A stretch of 53,532 bases of DNA from Bacilli bacterium (GTDB taxonomy: Bacteria > Bacillota_I > Bacilli_A > RFN20 > CAG-826), in contig JAKSVI010000008.1 in assembly GCA_024408095.1 (NCBI GenBank), forward strand, positions 1 to 53,532, in the 5' to 3' direction. The position numbers were made by a program, and so were the translations under genes. Below are positions 1-8,993 of the stretch, one piece after another; positions within the stretch are counted from its first letter, which is position 1; every line of letters starts with the position of its first letter. The notes under the pieces are model-generated. The model did not search any database and was not told where the DNA came from. It was given only the letters and a program-made list of their open reading frames with translations.

Positions 1-2
1 CT

Positions 3-458
3 ACTGAAAATGATGCTATGTTCGAAGGAAGAAGAGCATCACTTGTAAGTATTGACCTTGTTCCAAGAAAAGACGAAGAATTCTTAAATGCTGAAGAACT
101 TTCAATGCATTTCAGAAGACTTATCAACCAAAGACTTAAAAAGGTTTACACCAATGCCTTTGTTGTCACCCCAATTGATGGCACTGAAAAGGATGATGTA
201 ATCATTTGTTCACCTCATGTCTATAAGATTGATGCAAACATCACAAATATGATTAAATCGTGTCTTATCTTTGCAGAAGGTGATACAACACTTTACTCCA
301 AAGTATGTCCTGTATGTGGAGCATATATGGATGGTGAACAAGAAAACGGTAACTGTTACTGCTCTAACTGCGGATCTGTATATAGCTTAATGAGCCAAGG
401 TAAAGATAACGACAAATCTGAACTTATTTGGATTAAGCGTATTAAAAATCCTGATTAA
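3..458 (+). CDS. C-terminal part of a zinc-ribbon protein (5' truncated by window)
   Basis: The frame is open from the first bases of the window (codons for T-E-N-D-A precede the first Met at 18), so this is probably the tail of a longer protein rather than a complete 146-residue one. Counting from that Met, two CxxCG knuckles (CPVCG at 97-101 and CSNCG at 115-119) form a classic four-cysteine zinc ribbon close to the C-terminus. The part before it is soluble, mixed alpha/beta, without membrane segments. I do not recognise the family and assign no function. The gene has its own terminator at 485-507. Its codon use is less A+T-rich than that of the glycan genes further on, suggesting host-like backbone DNA. 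Confidence 0.7.
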   Translation, partial: TENDAMFEGRRASLVSIDLVPRKDEEFLNAEELSMHFRRLINQRLKKVYTNAFVVTPIDGTEKDDVIICSPHVYKIDANITNMIKSCLIFAEGDTTLYSKVCPVCGAYMDGEQENGNCYCSNCGSVYSLMSQGKDNDKSELIWIKRIKNPD

Positions 459-484
459 TATATATTATATAAATAAGAATATAG

Positions 485-507
485 AAGCGTCCGAAAGGGC
501 GCTTTTT
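485..507 (+). terminator. Rho-independent terminator
   Basis: A 7-bp stem AGCGTCC / GGGCGCT (one T-G wobble) with a GAAA tetraloop is followed directly by a T-run. It ends the zinc-ribbon gene and separates it from the glycan locus. Confidence 0.85.
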
Positions 508-558
508 ATATTGTTTATGACATATAATACATATTTACGACAATTTTTTATATATTAT

Positions 559-587
559 TTGCTTTTATATGACTTTTGGCGTATTAT
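559..587 (+). promoter_or_regulatory. Promoter for the XRE-epimerase gene, leaderless geometry
   Basis: TTGCTT (559-564), a 17-nt spacer and TATTAT (582-587) make a sigma-A type promoter. The ATG at 594 lies only 6 nt after the -10 box, so transcription would start at or next to the start codon. No Shine-Dalgarno sequence precedes the ATG. This supports 594 rather than the in-frame TTG at 576 as the start. Confidence 0.55.
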
Positions 588-593
588 TTAGGC

Positions 594-1919
594 ATGAATA
601 AATTACTCGAAACTAGAAAAAAGCTTGGCATTAGCCAGAGCGTAGCTGCCGAAAAGCTCGGCGTCTCATTAAGAACATATCAAAGATATGAAACTGAAAA
701 TTCACTGGAAGAGTCTGAACTTTCTGAACTTGTTAAAGTGTTGAATGACAAATGCGCCAATTTGTCATATAAACACTTTAAAGACAATGGAAAGTTAAAA
801 CTTTTGATAATTGTGGGTACTCGTCCAGAGATAATTCGTCTTGCAGCAGTCATTAATAAATGTAGAGAATACTTTGATACTCTTCTTGCACATACAGGTC
901 AAAACTACGATTACAACCTTAATGGTGTTTTCTTCAAGGACTTGAAGATAGAAGATCCAGATATATATTTGAATGCTGTTGGAAAAGACCTTGGTGAAAC
1001 AATGGGTAATATCATTGCAAAATCATATGAATTAATGGTGGAGATTAAACCAGATGCAGTTCTAGTACTTGGAGACACTAATTCATGTCTTTCAGTAATA
1101 GGAGCAAAACGTCTTCATATTCCAATCTTCCATATGGAAGCTGGTAATAGATGTAAAGATGAATGTCTCCCAGAAGAAACAAATAGAAGAATTGTTGATA
1201 TCATCTCTGATGTTAACTTAGCGTACTCTGAACACGCTAGAAGATATCTCGCAGACTCAGGTCTTCCAAAAGAAAGAACATATGTCACTGGTTCCCCAAT
1301 GGCAGAAGTTCTCCATCAAAATATAGGTGAGATTGAATCCAGTGACATATTGAATAAACTTTCCCTTGAAAAGGGTAAGTATATTCTTCTTTCTGCACAC
1401 CGTGAGGAAAACATTGATACAGAGAAGAATTTCAATAGCTTGTTCTCTGCTATTAATAAGATGGCAGAGATATACGATATGCCAATACTCTATTCATGCC
1501 ATCCAAGATCAAGAAAAAGACTTGAAGCTACAGGATTTAGACTTGATCCAAGAGTGGTGATGCATGAACCTTTAGGTTTCCATGACTACAACAACCTTCA
1601 AATGAATGCTTTCTGTGTTGTATCTGACTCTGGTACTTTACCAGAGGAATCAAGCTTCTATGCTTCTATTGGTAAACCAATCGCAGCAGTCTGTATTCGT
1701 ACATCTACAGAAAGACCAGAAGCATTAGATGATGCATGCTTTGTACTCGCTGGAATAGATGAAAAGAATCTACTCCAAGCAGTGGAAGTAGCAATCAATA
1801 ATAAAGCTGGTTGTCATCCAGTAGATAATTACATTGATACAAATGTATCTGATAAAGTAGTAAAACTAATCCAATCCTATGTTGGAGTAGTAAATAAAAT
1901 GGTTTGGAGAAAGAATTAG
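594..1919 (+). CDS. capG: XRE helix-turn-helix fused to CapG-type UDP-N-acetylhexosamine 2-epimerase
   Basis: Residues 1-55 are an XRE/Cro-type DNA-binding domain (LGISQSVAAEKLGVSLRTYQ is the helix-turn-helix). From about residue 70 follows a complete non-hydrolysing UDP-sugar 2-epimerase: GTRPEIIRL, HTGQNYDYNLN, LGDTNSC, HMEAGNRC, SAHREENID, SDSGTLPEES and RTSTERPE. These blocks, and the C-terminal NVSDKVVKLIQSY, match the Cap5G/FnlC/WbjD branch, which makes UDP-N-acetyl-L-fucosamine, better than plain WecB. The epimerase alone is normally about 375 residues; the extra N-terminus is in the same uninterrupted frame. An in-frame TTG at 576 would add six residues but lies inside the spacer of the likely promoter. 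A CapF partner lies at 12135. The HTH could bind this promoter and couple precursor synthesis to expression; that is inference. The stop overlaps the convergent polymerase gene by 4 bp. Confidence 0.85.
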   Translation: MNKLLETRKKLGISQSVAAEKLGVSLRTYQRYETENSLEESELSELVKVLNDKCANLSYKHFKDNGKLKLLIIVGTRPEIIRLAAVINKCREYFDTLLAHTGQNYDYNLNGVFFKDLKIEDPDIYLNAVGKDLGETMGNIIAKSYELMVEIKPDAVLVLGDTNSCLSVIGAKRLHIPIFHMEAGNRCKDECLPEETNRRIVDIISDVNLAYSEHARRYLADSGLPKERTYVTGSPMAEVLHQNIGEIESSDILNKLSLEKGKYILLSAHREENIDTEKNFNSLFSAINKMAEIYDMPILYSCHPRSRKRLEATGFRLDPRVVMHEPLGFHDYNNLQMNAFCVVSDSGTLPEESSFYASIGKPIAAVCIRTSTERPEALDDACFVLAGIDEKNLLQAVEVAINNKAGCHPVDNYIDTNVSDKVVKLIQSYVGVVNKMVWRKN

Positions 1920-3193
1920 TTTTTCTTTACAAAAGGATCATAAAGAATAAATGGTGCTAATAATAAGAAGTATACATTTATTCCAAGAAGTGAAACTTCA
2001 CTAAATATACCTATTGATACGATTAAAGAAATAAATAGAAGGGAGAAGAATAAATGTTCTCCTTTTCTTTTTATTACTTTATAAATAACAAATGCTATAA
2101 AGCCTAAATATAAAGCAAACTTAACAATTCCACCAACAGCATAGTTTGTTACATAGATAATATTTCCAGATGAACTATAAGGTAGAATAAGGCTTTGAAC
2201 TTTTTCTCCTGCTCCAAACAGAATCCCTAATGGATAATCAACTGACTGCATTAAACTTGATGCGGTTGCAAATCTGTCTTTCATAATGGTGATGCCATCA
2301 TTAATAAAAATGGTTTTGATATATGAACCTAAAGTTGCAAATGGACCAAATGACATTGCAGGAACAAAGATAAGAAGATTTAAGATAAGCAAAACTGCAA
2401 ACCCTACAAATAATGTAATCTCCCATTTCTTTTCGTTACCTTTAAGGTTATGAATGAAGTGGTGGATAAGCAAAGCAATTAAGATTATAACAATTGCAAT
2501 TAACGCAAGTCTGTTTTTGCTTAAGAATGCATTCACTAAGAAGAAAGCAGGGAATGCATATAACCAATATCTTTTTGTATTTAATCCAAGAATTACAGTG
2601 GATATTGTTGAAATTAATAATATAAATCCGTATATTTCACCGTTGGTAAATATGGATGTAACAGGTGATGAAATACCACATTCACCCCTAAGTGACATTC
2701 CTATTTCTTTATATTGAAATATGTATGTGTAAAGGCATAATGCAACACTGATACCGAGTAAAATATATGAAATTAGATTTAACTTTTCATGATCAGTAGA
2801 TTGATATTTGAAAATGTAACATACAATAAATACAGAAATAATATTTGAAAATATCATTCCAACTCCAATAACTGATTGAAGTGTTGGAATTTCAACTTCT
2901 TTTATGAGAGGTGACACAAATATAGCAACCATTTGAGTTACCATATAAACAAGACATGCAATTAAAATCTTTTTGTTTGGTAACTTTCTATAACAAGCTA
3001 ACCCAACTAAAAAAAGTAAAGCAAGAAGTCCGAAAATGATTCCTCTATAAATAGTTCCAGCATTAGTAGATGCATCTAATTTAAATGTAGATACATACGG
3101 CAAAAGAGCTAGTAAACCAAAACCAAATAGAAAATATATTAAGTTTTTACCTATAAATGAGATTAATTTTTGTTGCAAAATTTTTATATTCAT
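1916..3193 (-). CDS. Wzy-type O-antigen/capsule polymerase, multi-pass membrane protein
   Basis: A 425-residue protein with about ten to twelve hydrophobic segments, a large extracytoplasmic loop in the second half, and the SKNRLALIAI-like segment that in O-antigen polymerases/ligases carries the functional arginine. The loop contains GILFGAGEKVQ, the usual 'G.G' region of the family. It would link lipid-carried repeat units outside the membrane. It is one of three Wzy-like proteins here (others at 22611 and 30025) but is not obviously paired with a GLUG protein. It lies 42 nt downstream of the kinase-like gene and is probably co-transcribed with it. An A/G-rich stretch (AGAAAAAGA) precedes the ATG. 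The codon use is closer to the flanking backbone than to the A+T-richer genes that follow. Confidence 0.8.
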   Translation of the reverse strand: MNIKILQQKLISFIGKNLIYFLFGFGLLALLPYVSTFKLDASTNAGTIYRGIIFGLLALLFLVGLACYRKLPNKKILIACLVYMVTQMVAIFVSPLIKEVEIPTLQSVIGVGMIFSNIISVFIVCYIFKYQSTDHEKLNLISYILLGISVALCLYTYIFQYKEIGMSLRGECGISSPVTSIFTNGEIYGFILLISTISTVILGLNTKRYWLYAFPAFFLVNAFLSKNRLALIAIVIILIALLIHHFIHNLKGNEKKWEITLFVGFAVLLILNLLIFVPAMSFGPFATLGSYIKTIFINDGITIMKDRFATASSLMQSVDYPLGILFGAGEKVQSLILPYSSSGNIIYVTNYAVGGIVKFALYLGFIAFVIYKVIKRKGEHLFFSLLFISLIVSIGIFSEVSLLGINVYFLLLAPFILYDPFVKKN

Positions 3194-3235
3194 ATCTTTT
3201 TCTATATTATTTTAAATTGCTTCATCGATGAAGGC

Positions 3236-4105
3236 CTATAGTCCTTTCCTTAATAATTCGTAGGTTTTTGGATATTTAGTACATTCATTATCATTAAACA
3301 TTTTGGTTAAAAAATCAACCTTTCCTGTAGGAAGATTAAGAAAGAATTCCGTAAAGTAACATAAGTATTCATCAATTGTGTTTTCAACATACTTAATATT
3401 ATTTTTGTTAAAAATTTCTTTTATCTTTTCATAGTATTTTTTAGTAAAAATGGATAAAGATTTAAAATTGTTTGTAAATATTAAGAAATAGAAAAAATCA
3501 AATAATGCTGTTCTTAATTTAATAGCGCCAATGTCTATAAAGGTAATTTTCCTATCATTAATAAATATGTTTGATGGATTAGGATCGCCGTGTTGAAGGA
3601 CATAAAGGATGCCGTTCTCAACTTTTTTACAAGTTGAATTTAAACTTAACTCTAGAAGCTGGTCGACAATTAGATTCGTATCATCATCAGTTTTAACGTG
3701 GCGACCCTGAATTTCTTGGGTTTTATAAATCTTAAATTCATCATTAAATTCGTGTAATTTCGAACATGGATAGTTGAAATCTTTAAGAGTTGCATCAGCA
3801 TTATTTTTCATTCGTGTGTAAAAATTAGGGTGTTTAAAAGCACTATAAACATAGCCATTATTTATTAAACAAATCTTTTGGGTGCCAAAACAAACTTTTC
3901 CATATTCTAATTTTGCATATTTATTTTTTGTTTTTACAATAAAAAGAGAAGGCAATAAAAATATTTTATAAAAATTTTTTAAAAAAATTTTTGATATTGT
4001 ATCGTGACGATAATAATATATTCCATTTGACAAAAGGCAATGAAGCGGTGGAAGGAATTTTTTTGCTTGTCTGTAACTTTTTATTCTTGCTATTAAATTA
4101 CGCAT
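3236..4105 (-). CDS. Kinase-fold (aminoglycoside/choline phosphotransferase-like) protein
   Basis: 289 residues. HGDPNPSN at 172-179 is the catalytic-loop motif (HGD....N) of the APH/choline kinase fold, and FIDIGA around 189-194 stands in for the metal-binding DxD/DFG segment. The N-terminal lobe is poorly conserved. Such proteins in glycan loci phosphorylate sugars or lipid-linked glycans, comparable to LPS core kinases. The substrate here cannot be named. It is first in a two-gene minus-strand unit with the polymerase at 1916 and is divergent from the ABC exporter at 4225. A-T rich and low complexity in places, but the catalytic motif is intact. Confidence 0.65.
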   Translation of the reverse strand: MRNLIARIKSYRQAKKFLPPLHCLLSNGIYYYRHDTISKIFLKNFYKIFLLPSLFIVKTKNKYAKLEYGKVCFGTQKICLINNGYVYSAFKHPNFYTRMKNNADATLKDFNYPCSKLHEFNDEFKIYKTQEIQGRHVKTDDDTNLIVDQLLELSLNSTCKKVENGILYVLQHGDPNPSNIFINDRKITFIDIGAIKLRTALFDFFYFLIFTNNFKSLSIFTKKYYEKIKEIFNKNNIKYVENTIDEYLCYFTEFFLNLPTGKVDFLTKMFNDNECTKYPKTYELLRKGL

Positions 4106-4116
4106 AGTGTGTTGTT

Positions 4117-4122
4117 ATTATA
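4117..4122 (-). promoter_or_regulatory. Putative -10 box for the kinase-like gene
   Basis: Read on the minus strand this is TATAAT, 11 nt before the ATG at 4105, with no Shine-Dalgarno sequence between. No convincing -35 was found. Confidence 0.35.
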
Positions 4123-4188
4123 ATACTTGAATGTGCAAAAATAAACATTATTAAAATGTCTTTTTCAATAACTTATATATAAATATAA

Positions 4189-4217
4189 TTGATATATTTT
4201 TTAAATAACATTAAAAT
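4189..4217 (+). promoter_or_regulatory. Promoter for the ABC exporter, leaderless geometry
   Basis: TTGATA (4189-4194), 17 nt, TAAAAT (4212-4217), then 7 nt to ATG 4225, with no ribosome-binding site. A perfect TATAAT also occurs at 4184-4189 and could drive a longer transcript. Confidence 0.55.
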
Positions 4218-4224
4218 ACTAGTT

Positions 4225-5958
4225 ATGCTAAAAAAAGTTAGGTATTTATTATCGAAAAAAGATAAGAAAAATTTAGTTTTTATTTTTTGCGTGATTCTTA
4301 TTTCTGCTTTTCTAGATTTAGTTGGTGTATCTGCAATTTTGCCAATCATAGAATTGCTAGAAAAAGGAAATGCTGTAATTGATAGCAACAAGTATTTATC
4401 AATTATTAACAATATTTTTAATTTGAATTATGATTCTAAAAATCTTTGTTTAGTTTCACTAGCTATAATGAGTGTATTTTTCATTGTAAAGAGTTGCTAC
4501 ACTTTATTTTCGGTTTATGTTATCAACAGATTTACAATGAATTATTCTAGAAAACTTACAAAGAAATTAATGACTGCCTATCTATTATTCCCATATGAAT
4601 TTCATTTAGACAACAACTCTTCTGTTTTAATTAGAAAATCTACCTATGATGTAACGAATTTTACTGAAGCAGTTACTCAGATTTTGAATTTCATTGTCAA
4701 GATTGTTTCGGCGACCGCCATTATCGTATTCTTGTTCGTAAAGGATTGGAGAGTTACTTCAATTTTAGCTGGTTTATTGGTTGTTTTTTCAATTTTTATC
4801 TTAACTGTTATTAAACCTAAATCTAAAAAGATTGGTAGACAGTTGCAACAATTTAATTCACAAAATTATAAATATTTATCTCAAGCTTTTAATGGTATTA
4901 AAGAGAGCAAAATTTCGAATTCAGAATCATATTTTATTAATGAATATGATAGAAATAGAGTTAAGATCAATAATTTATCTTTAAAAAGAATTGTATTAAA
5001 TAATATTCCGTCACAAACCATTGATTTGATCGGAATGGTTGGAGTTTGTATTGCATTAGGTGTTGTTATTTTGCTTGGTGTTGAAGCTTCAGACATTGTT
5101 ATTACCTTCTCAATGTTTGTTTATGCAGTAATCAAATTATTACCTGCAGTTACGACGATAACTTCCACAATTAATCACCTTCAATTTTATGAAGTGTCTA
5201 TTTCTAGTTTGTATGATGATATCATACAATCTGAAAATGAATCATTTATTGAAAAAAGCGGTGGTGATGTTAAACAGTTGCCTTTTAATGATGCGATAGA
5301 AATTCAAAACGTTGACTTCTTTTATAGTTCCATTCCTGATAGAAACGTATTAAATAATGTTTCCTTTAAAATTTCCAAAAACACGTCTGTTGCTATTAGT
5401 GGTGTTTCGGGTGCCGGCAAGACTACAATGGTAGATTTAATTTTAGGTTTACTTCCTTGTCGCAAAGGAAAAATTCTATGCGATGGTGTAGATATTTCTT
5501 CGAATATGCGAGGATGGAGAAAAAATATTTCATACATTCCACAAAATATTTACCTATGTGATGATACTATTCGTAGCAATGTAGCTTTCGGAATAAAAAA
5601 GAACAACATAGACGACAATATGGTTTGGGATGCTTTAGAAAAAGCACAACTTAAGGAATATGTTAAAGGACTACCAAACGGTCTTGATACAGTCATTGGT
5701 GAGCGCGGCGTTAGAATGTCAGGCGGACAAAGACAAAGAATTGGTATTGCCAGAGCATTTTATAGAAATACTAATATTATTGTTTTTGATGAAGCCACAT
5801 CTGCACTTGATTATGAAACTGAAAAGAGTATTTTAGAACACGTTTCACAATATTCAGTCGATCATACTTTAATTATTATTACTCATAGACTTAATACTAT
5901 TGAAACTTGTGATTCAATATTCAAAGTTGAAAATGGTGGCGTTACCCAAATTAAATAA
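4225..5958 (+). CDS. ABC exporter/flippase half-transporter (PglK/MsbA type)
   Basis: 577 residues: an exporter-type transmembrane domain (six hydrophobic spans, about residues 15-310) followed by one nucleotide-binding domain. Walker A is GVSGAGKTT near 392-400, the signature SGGQRQRIGIARA near 498-510, Walker B VFDEATSALD near 519-528, and the H-loop ITHRL near 551. All catalytic residues are present. It should act as a homodimer and, in a glycan locus, most likely flips lipid-linked oligosaccharide like PglK. There is no separate Wzx in the window. The ATG at 4225 is preferred over an in-frame TTG at 4189 because that TTG is part of the -35 box. The LicD gene follows 12 nt downstream in the same unit. 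Confidence 0.85.
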   Translation: MLKKVRYLLSKKDKKNLVFIFCVILISAFLDLVGVSAILPIIELLEKGNAVIDSNKYLSIINNIFNLNYDSKNLCLVSLAIMSVFFIVKSCYTLFSVYVINRFTMNYSRKLTKKLMTAYLLFPYEFHLDNNSSVLIRKSTYDVTNFTEAVTQILNFIVKIVSATAIIVFLFVKDWRVTSILAGLLVVFSIFILTVIKPKSKKIGRQLQQFNSQNYKYLSQAFNGIKESKISNSESYFINEYDRNRVKINNLSLKRIVLNNIPSQTIDLIGMVGVCIALGVVILLGVEASDIVITFSMFVYAVIKLLPAVTTITSTINHLQFYEVSISSLYDDIIQSENESFIEKSGGDVKQLPFNDAIEIQNVDFFYSSIPDRNVLNNVSFKISKNTSVAISGVSGAGKTTMVDLILGLLPCRKGKILCDGVDISSNMRGWRKNISYIPQNIYLCDDTIRSNVAFGIKKNNIDDNMVWDALEKAQLKEYVKGLPNGLDTVIGERGVRMSGGQRQRIGIARAFYRNTNIIVFDEATSALDYETEKSILEHVSQYSVDHTLIIITHRLNTIETCDSIFKVENGGVTQIK

Positions 5959-5970
5959 AAGGTTATCTTG

Positions 5971-6750
5971 ATGCAAGAATTATCTTTGAATGAAGAAAAA
6001 TCTATTGTCCTTGAAATACTTGACGAATTTCATAATTTTTGTAATAAAAATAATTTAAAGTATTCTTTATTTTACGGATCTTTGCTTGGTGCTATAAGAC
6101 ATAATGGCTTTATCCCATGGGATGATGATATTGATGTTGTAATGCCGAGAGAAGATTATGATTTTTTTATTAAAAATTACAAGAATGATAGATTTGGAGT
6201 TTTTTATTCAAAAACCAAAAACTTCTTTTTACCAAGTGCAAAAATGTTCGATAAACAAACTCTTAAAATTGAAAATGTTAAAGTTAGTAAAAAATTCGAA
6301 ATTGGTTTAGATATAGATATATTTCCAATTGATTATATTTCAAATATCGATGAATATGAAAAAATCCAAAAGAAAAAAAGAATTTGGATGAATTTAAAAA
6401 TTCTTGCTTTTTATCCTCCTAAATCTAATAAAAACATTTTATTTAAATTGCTAGTGGCTTTATCCCGTCCTTTTGGAAATTTGGCTGTCAGGAAAATAGA
6501 CAGAATTGGTCAGAAATATAATAATAAACAGCACAATTATTGCATTGCAAATCCTATGTTTGGAAAAGAGAAGCTTATTTTCCCTATTGATATGTTTTCT
6601 GATTTAACTTTTCATAAATTTGAGAATAAAGAATTTTTAATTTCTAGTAAATATGATGAAATATTAAAAATAAGATATGGCGAGTATATGAAATTGCCAC
6701 CAAAAGAAAATCAGGTGACCCACCATTCATTTAGTTGCTACAAAAAATAA
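5971..6750 (+). CDS. LicD-family phosphotransferase
   Basis: Residues about 34-56 hold the LicD signature: YGSLLGAIRHNGFIPWDDD followed by IDVV, a nucleotidyltransferase-fold active site with the D-D-D-x-D metal ligands. The C-terminal YGEYMKLPP is also typical of LicD. Family members transfer phosphocholine or other phospho-substituents from CDP-linked donors to surface glycans. The donor here is unknown because no complete choline pathway is seen. AAAAGG lies 8 nt before the ATG at 5971, which decides the start over the adjacent TTG at 5968. Its stop is 1 nt from the stop of the convergent gene at 6752, and no terminator hairpin is visible between them. Confidence 0.85.
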   Translation: MQELSLNEEKSIVLEILDEFHNFCNKNNLKYSLFYGSLLGAIRHNGFIPWDDDIDVVMPREDYDFFIKNYKNDRFGVFYSKTKNFFLPSAKMFDKQTLKIENVKVSKKFEIGLDIDIFPIDYISNIDEYEKIQKKKRIWMNLKILAFYPPKSNKNILFKLLVALSRPFGNLAVRKIDRIGQKYNNKQHNYCIANPMFGKEKLIFPIDMFSDLTFHKFENKEFLISSKYDEILKIRYGEYMKLPPKENQVTHHSFSCYKK

Positions 6751-6751
6751 T

Positions 6752-7903
6752 TTAATTTCTTTTTAAAATCTTTTTTACAAATTTTTTAATTTTGTTTGCC
6801 AAATTATTATTTTTTGAACAAAATAAATTTTTTACGCATTTATTTTTATCATCAAAATAATTATTCCAGAAAGTATCATATCCAGCGCTTTTCTTAATCG
6901 GATACTGAAGCTGCGGTTGTAATACAGATGTTAAATTAATTTCCTTTTTAATTCCAAATTCAAGATTGTTCATTAACATATTTGCTTTTTCTGTATGAAC
7001 CATAAGAAGTGATAATCCATTATTATCATCCAATTCAGGAAAAACTTTTTCAATTCCCCAACAATCTGCAATTGTAAAATCACATTCTCTTAATGTAGTG
7101 GTGTATGGGCAATGATAACACGATTCTCTCATAATTTTATGTGAGTAGAATGCATTTGCCCAATTGTCTAACATTATTTTCTTGTTATTATTGAAAACAA
7201 ATGATTCTTTGTGGACATGCCATCCAAGGCTTTTATCTCTAAAATTAACCTTTATGATTTCTTTATGATATTTATGTTCAATATACTGTATATAATCGCC
7301 CCAAAGCTGTTGAGAAGGCACGCCGTGGCATATTATTCCGGCGGTAATTAAATTATCAATGTTTGTATTAGTAATTTTGAGGTAATTGATTAAAGAATGA
7401 ACTTGGCATGGAGTTCCTGTGTATAAAACAAGCGAACCGTTATTGAGTAATTCCTTACATTCTTTAAAAGTGCTTTTCAAATCAGATTGTACGTATTTTG
7501 AGCCCTTTAACTTGTCAACCTGTTCTTTAGTTTCGCATTTAACGTGATTTATTGTTAGTTTGTTAATCAAACTAGCACCAAATACACATCCTTTTTTACT
7601 TATAACGTAATCGCTTAAAATTTTAAAAGCGGCGCCAGACTGACTTGTTTTTACTTCATTTATATCTTTATGCCTAACAACATATGATTTAATAAAAGAT
7701 CCAGAAGCGTCGAATTTTCTAAAATCGCAGGCTTTTTCGCACAGATTACAATGCGTGCATTTTGTTGAATCAACATCAGGATAGTAAAAACCTTTTTTGT
7801 CTTTTTTCAACCTTAGTGCATTAACAGGGCAAATTTGTACACATGAGCCGCATCCGCAGCATTTATCTTTGTTAAAATTATCTAAAATCATAATATTATT
7901 CAA
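6752..7903 (-). CDS. Ferredoxin-domain F420H2 dehydrogenase beta-like protein of polysaccharide loci
   Basis: The N-terminus carries two 4Fe-4S motifs, CxxCxxCxxxCP (C15, C18, C21, C25) and CxxCxxCxxxC (C49, C52, C55, C59). They are followed by the FrhB/FpoF-type domain with SGAAFKIL, GTPCQV and the CHGVPS segment. Together these identify the 'coenzyme F420 hydrogenase/dehydrogenase beta C-terminal' family. Nothing suggests F420 itself. In Firmicute glycan clusters these proteins are regularly encoded beside polysaccharide pyruvyltransferases, and this one overlaps such a gene by 8 bp. A redox role in making or transferring the acidic decoration is inferred, not shown. The second Met (MILDNF) is an alternative start 12 bp downstream. 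Confidence 0.8.
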   Translation of the reverse strand: MNNIMILDNFNKDKCCGCGSCVQICPVNALRLKKDKKGFYYPDVDSTKCTHCNLCEKACDFRKFDASGSFIKSYVVRHKDINEVKTSQSGAAFKILSDYVISKKGCVFGASLINKLTINHVKCETKEQVDKLKGSKYVQSDLKSTFKECKELLNNGSLVLYTGTPCQVHSLINYLKITNTNIDNLITAGIICHGVPSQQLWGDYIQYIEHKYHKEIIKVNFRDKSLGWHVHKESFVFNNNKKIMLDNWANAFYSHKIMRESCYHCPYTTTLRECDFTIADCWGIEKVFPELDDNNGLSLLMVHTEKANMLMNNLEFGIKKEINLTSVLQPQLQYPIKKSAGYDTFWNNYFDDKNKCVKNLFCSKNNNLANKIKKFVKKILKRN

Positions 7904-8978
7904 TGTCTTTTTTAAGTATTTCTAATGATGAGTTTTTGTAATCATTCATTCTCTTATTAATTGAATCCCAATCTATGTTGCTATAGTTTACATCTTCAAA
8001 ATTTTTGGATGTAATTTCTCTATTACCGATGTTTAAATGCTCAATTAAATTTCTTATTCTTCCATTCATTATCTCATATTTTGGATTCATTTCAAAATAG
8101 AATGGTTTGTTATAAATCAAGCTTAATGCTAAACCGTGGAATGATGTTGTTATAACTAATTCAGCATTGTTTAATAATGATAGGAATTGAAGAGGACCTG
8201 TGGAATTAATGTTTTTGTATTTTCCTGGCAAAGTCTTAGAATTAAATGCATTATAAAAAACAACATCTAAATTGTATTTGTTTGATATTGAGTTAATAAA
8301 ACTAACTGAGTTAATTGGATCAAGTATAAAGTAAACTAAGATATATTTTTTTGATTTTTTTCTTAATGGAGTAATTTTTAGCCACTCTTCTTTTGACAAT
8401 AAAAATACAGGGTCGCAACAGCAAACACAGTTTTTAAATCCCATCTTCTCTAGTTGAGGAATTCTTTCTTTTTCTCTGACATTTATCAGATTAAATTTTG
8501 ATAATTCCTGGGAAATCCTAGGGTTTTTTAAATCATCACTGCCAAAGCTTGCAGCATATGATTTTCTCTTTTGTGGTTCTACTATGTCTAAATAATAGTG
8601 AAAATCATTTTTTGTAATATTTGTGTTCCAAACCTGATCGCTTCCACAAACAATGGAATCATATTTGCTATTGATTTGATCTATATCAGAATCAAGGTAT
8701 GTAGGACTTAAATTTAGAAAAGAGTTTCTGAATTTTTTATAATTTCTATTTGTTTTTATTCTTCCTGATTCTACTTTTGGATGTAATATGAATTTTATTG
8801 TGTCCTTCGCAAAACGAATAAGCCCCTTTTTTCTATTGGATTTAAAAGCAACACTTCTATAATCTATGATTTCTGAAGTTTGGTATTTGGAAATAGTATT
8901 ATGCAAAGCATAAGCTTGCAATAACGCTCCAGTATTTGCTGCTTGATGAAATGTTAGTATTCCTATTTTCTTATTCAT
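7896..8978 (-). CDS. Polysaccharide pyruvyltransferase family protein
   Basis: 360 residues with the CsaB/WcaK-like pattern: N-terminal ILTFHQAANTGALLQAYAL, CGSDQVWN near the middle of the N-terminal half, SYAASFGSD, VREKE, and TTSFHGLALSLIYNKPF near the C-terminus. Proteins of this family transfer pyruvate from PEP to form ketals on surface glycans. AAAGG lies upstream of the start. It is translationally overlapped with the Fe-S protein at 6752 and preceded by the DUF1919 gene with a 15-nt gap, so the block 11591 to 6752 is one minus-strand operon of five genes. Confidence 0.85.
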   Translation of the reverse strand: MNKKIGILTFHQAANTGALLQAYALHNTISKYQTSEIIDYRSVAFKSNRKKGLIRFAKDTIKFILHPKVESGRIKTNRNYKKFRNSFLNLSPTYLDSDIDQINSKYDSIVCGSDQVWNTNITKNDFHYYLDIVEPQKRKSYAASFGSDDLKNPRISQELSKFNLINVREKERIPQLEKMGFKNCVCCCDPVFLLSKEEWLKITPLRKKSKKYILVYFILDPINSVSFINSISNKYNLDVVFYNAFNSKTLPGKYKNINSTGPLQFLSLLNNAELVITTSFHGLALSLIYNKPFYFEMNPKYEIMNGRIRNLIEHLNIGNREITSKNFEDVNYSNIDWDSINKRMNDYKNSSLEILKKDIE

Positions 8979-8993
8979 ATATTAAACAACCTT

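Noticed and set aside
576-593. TTG start for the XRE-epimerase gene
   Set aside because: It lies inside the likely promoter spacer and has no ribosome-binding site; ATG 594 starts the conserved HTH.
4173-4412. Minus-strand ORF opposite the ABC gene
   Set aside because: Antisense shadow of a well-supported gene, with low-complexity sequence.
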